A stretch of 64,000 nt of DNA from JBBQZO01 sp038207625 (GTDB taxonomy: Bacteria > Pseudomonadota > Gammaproteobacteria > Burkholderiales > Burkholderiaceae_D), in contig JBBQZO010000019.1 of assembly GCA_038207625.1 (NCBI GenBank), positions 1 through 64,000 on the forward strand, read 5' to 3'. A program made the position numbers and the translations under genes. Below, piece by piece: positions 62,604 to 64,000 of the stretch (position 1 is its first letter; every line of letters starts with the position of its first letter). A model generated the notes under the pieces. It made no database searches and was not told the origin of the DNA. It was given only the letters and a program-made list of their open reading frames with translations.

Positions 62604-64000
62604 ATGAGCAAGCGATGTGGGTGGACGGTGCTGTTGGCGCTCACGCTCTACGGCAGCATCTCGGGGCAGGCGGCAGTGGCGCCTGCCATGCAGTCCGATG
62701 GTGCGGCCAGTGCGCCGGACGCGCAGGCAGGCGCACTGGCCAAGCCCGCCCAGTCCAAGCCGGCCGCGCTGCTGTGCCAGAGCAGCGCGGACGACGCCGC
62801 CGACGACGCGGCGCGGGCCGCACTCGTGGCCAAATTGACCCGTGCCGCGCCGAGCATGACACAGGTACGCATCGCCAGTCCCCTGCTGTTCATGCCCGAC
62901 TCCGGGCCGGTCCAATTGCTGGTGTTTCGCCAGTTTGCGGACAAGGACGAGACGGGTGGGAGTGCGCAAAAACTGAACTATCGCATCTTCGTGCTCGATG
63001 CCGCCACCAGCGGCGCGCAGCAGCCAACGACTTACCACCTGATCGACACGGCCCAGATCTCGGCGGAAGCGGCGACCACGGGCACGCACGGCAGCGACTT
63101 CATGACCGACGAAACGACGTCACCGAAGACGCTGCTGCGCTTCGACAGCCAGATGACTGCCCGGGCCGACGAGGATCGTTTCGGGCTATCCATCTGGCGC
63201 AAGGCGCGCGTCGTTGTGATCGCTTGCGCGCGAGCGAACGGGGACAGCCCCCAGTTTTACGGCACGCTCGACACGTCCGTGGCGCGCTCGTCCCGCTGCC
63301 GCCTGATCGCCATCCTGATTTGCCTGGCCTTCTACTGCGCCGTCGCCGTCGCCACGTTCCACATCCACAAAGCGCAGCGCATGTTCAAGAGCGACGAAGA
63401 GATCGTCCTCAACCACGCCTCGGCGGGCGGCACCAACTACGCCAGTTGGCTGCGCCACTTCGATCCGGTGGTGCTGTCAGCCGACAGCCAAGGACGGGGC
63501 AGTGCCACCAAGCTGCAGATCCTGTTCTTCTCGGTGCTGGTATTTGGCGTGGTGTCGTATATCTGGATGCTGACCGGCCACCTGACCGGGCTGTCGAGCA
63601 ATGTGCTGTTACTGATGGGCATTTCGGGGGTGGGCGCGACCGCCTCGGCCGGCACCGAACTGACCCTGAACCGCCTCCATTTCAACAATTGGGCGTGGCT
63701 GATCAACCGCCACTGGCTGCCCAAGGGTGGCGTGGCCGAAGTCAATTTCGCGCACTGGAAGGACATCGTCACCACCGACGGCGAGTTCGATGTCTACCGT
63801 TTCCAGATGATCACCTTCAGCTTCCTGGTCGGCATGGCCATCCTCGGCGCGGGTACCCAGCTGACCGACCTGAGTACGTTCGAGATCCCGTCGGCGCTGC
63901 TTGGCATCCTGGGCATGAGCCAGGTGGTCTACGTGATCGGCAAACTGGTGGCGCCGCCGTCGATCGCGGACCTGAACAAGCAGATCGACACGCTGCGACT
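62604..64000 (+). CDS. Unrecognised membrane protein with signal peptide (partial, runs off the window)
   Basis: An open frame of 465 codons runs to the window end without a stop. It begins at ATG 62604 with AGGAGAGG just upstream and a signal-like start (VLLALTLYGSISGQAAVAPA). An N-terminal extracytoplasmic part of about 200 residues (with VRIASPLLFMPDSGPVQLLV) is followed by a hydrophobic helix (LIAILICLAFYCAVAVATF) and then by three more helices: LQILFFSVLVFGVVSYIWML, VLLLMGISGVGATASAGTE and FQMITFSFLVGMAILGAG. No known family is recognised. It is separated from the RND gene by a weak terminator. The C-terminal end is outside the window. Confidence 0.7.
   Translation, partial: MSKRCGWTVLLALTLYGSISGQAAVAPAMQSDGAASAPDAQAGALAKPAQSKPAALLCQSSADDAADDAARAALVAKLTRAAPSMTQVRIASPLLFMPDSGPVQLLVFRQFADKDETGGSAQKLNYRIFVLDAATSGAQQPTTYHLIDTAQISAEAATTGTHGSDFMTDETTSPKTLLRFDSQMTARADEDRFGLSIWRKARVVVIACARANGDSPQFYGTLDTSVARSSRCRLIAILICLAFYCAVAVATFHIHKAQRMFKSDEEIVLNHASAGGTNYASWLRHFDPVVLSADSQGRGSATKLQILFFSVLVFGVVSYIWMLTGHLTGLSSNVLLLMGISGVGATASAGTELTLNRLHFNNWAWLINRHWLPKGGVAEVNFAHWKDIVTTDGEFDVYRFQMITFSFLVGMAILGAGTQLTDLSTFEIPSALLGILGMSQVVYVIGKLVAPPSIADLNKQIDTLR

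Overview
The window looks like chromosome from a high-GC betaproteobacterium, most likely Oxalobacteraceae of the Massilia/Duganella/Janthinobacterium group. The reasons are strong GC codon bias, the trxA-rho-rpmE2 gene order, a HutC-controlled histidine-utilisation operon with the HutF/HutG route, and a large lipopeptide-type NRPS locus. The genus is an inference from gene content; no 16S rRNA is present.

Region by region: (1) 1-1.1 kb holds the end of a membrane protein, a coupled GNAT acetyltransferase, a terminator and a small hypothetical protein. (2) 1.1-9.9 kb (minus strand) is the hut operon hutU-hutH-hutG-hutF-hutD-hutI, followed by an osmoprotectant-type substrate-binding/permease fusion whose start looks frameshifted. 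Its promoter has a perfect GTTGT-type palindrome filling the -35/-10 spacer, and the likely repressor gene hutC lies at 15.0-15.7 kb. (3) 10-15 kb carries a YtcJ-like amidohydrolase, a GNAT protein coupled to a membrane-anchored methyltransferase, and ada coupled to a DUF1203 gene. (4) 15.9-21.4 kb is a very large hybrid sensor kinase with a THI5/NMT1-type periplasmic domain, plus two receiver-only regulators. (5) 21.6-25.9 kb is a conserved housekeeping block: trxA, rho, rpmE2, an ArnT-family membrane glycosyltransferase and tRNA-Leu(CAA). (6) 26.4-30.4 kb, just after the tRNA, holds DUF2141, a carotenoid oxygenase and a LytS/LytTR two-component pair.

(7) 30.6-57.5 kb (minus strand) is a nonribosomal lipopeptide locus. 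In transcription order it encodes a TolC-like outer-membrane protein, a lipoprotein, an HPPD-like VOC protein, a GT4 glycosyltransferase, NRPS1 (docking-C-A-T-C-A-T-C*), NRPS2 (A-T-C*), a GH13 alpha-amylase-family protein, a FAAL-T fatty acyl-AMP ligase, NRPS3 (docking-C-A-T) and a SyrD/PvdE-type ABC exporter. No thioesterase is visible. Domain counting fits one linear order: FAAL-T, then NRPS3, NRPS1, NRPS2, with release by the terminal C-like domain of NRPS2. That predicts a lipotetrapeptide with one unusual residue, two aromatic-type residues and one Glu/Gln-type residue. Both C* domains keep the second histidine and the aspartate of the condensation motif but lose the first histidine and the glycine. 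The GH13 gene inside the operon and the GT4 upstream are the least expected elements, and the locus is my candidate for a poorly described system. (8) 58.1-62.4 kb (plus strand, divergent) is an RND adaptor/pump pair that could work with the TolC-like protein, and the window ends inside an unrecognised membrane protein.
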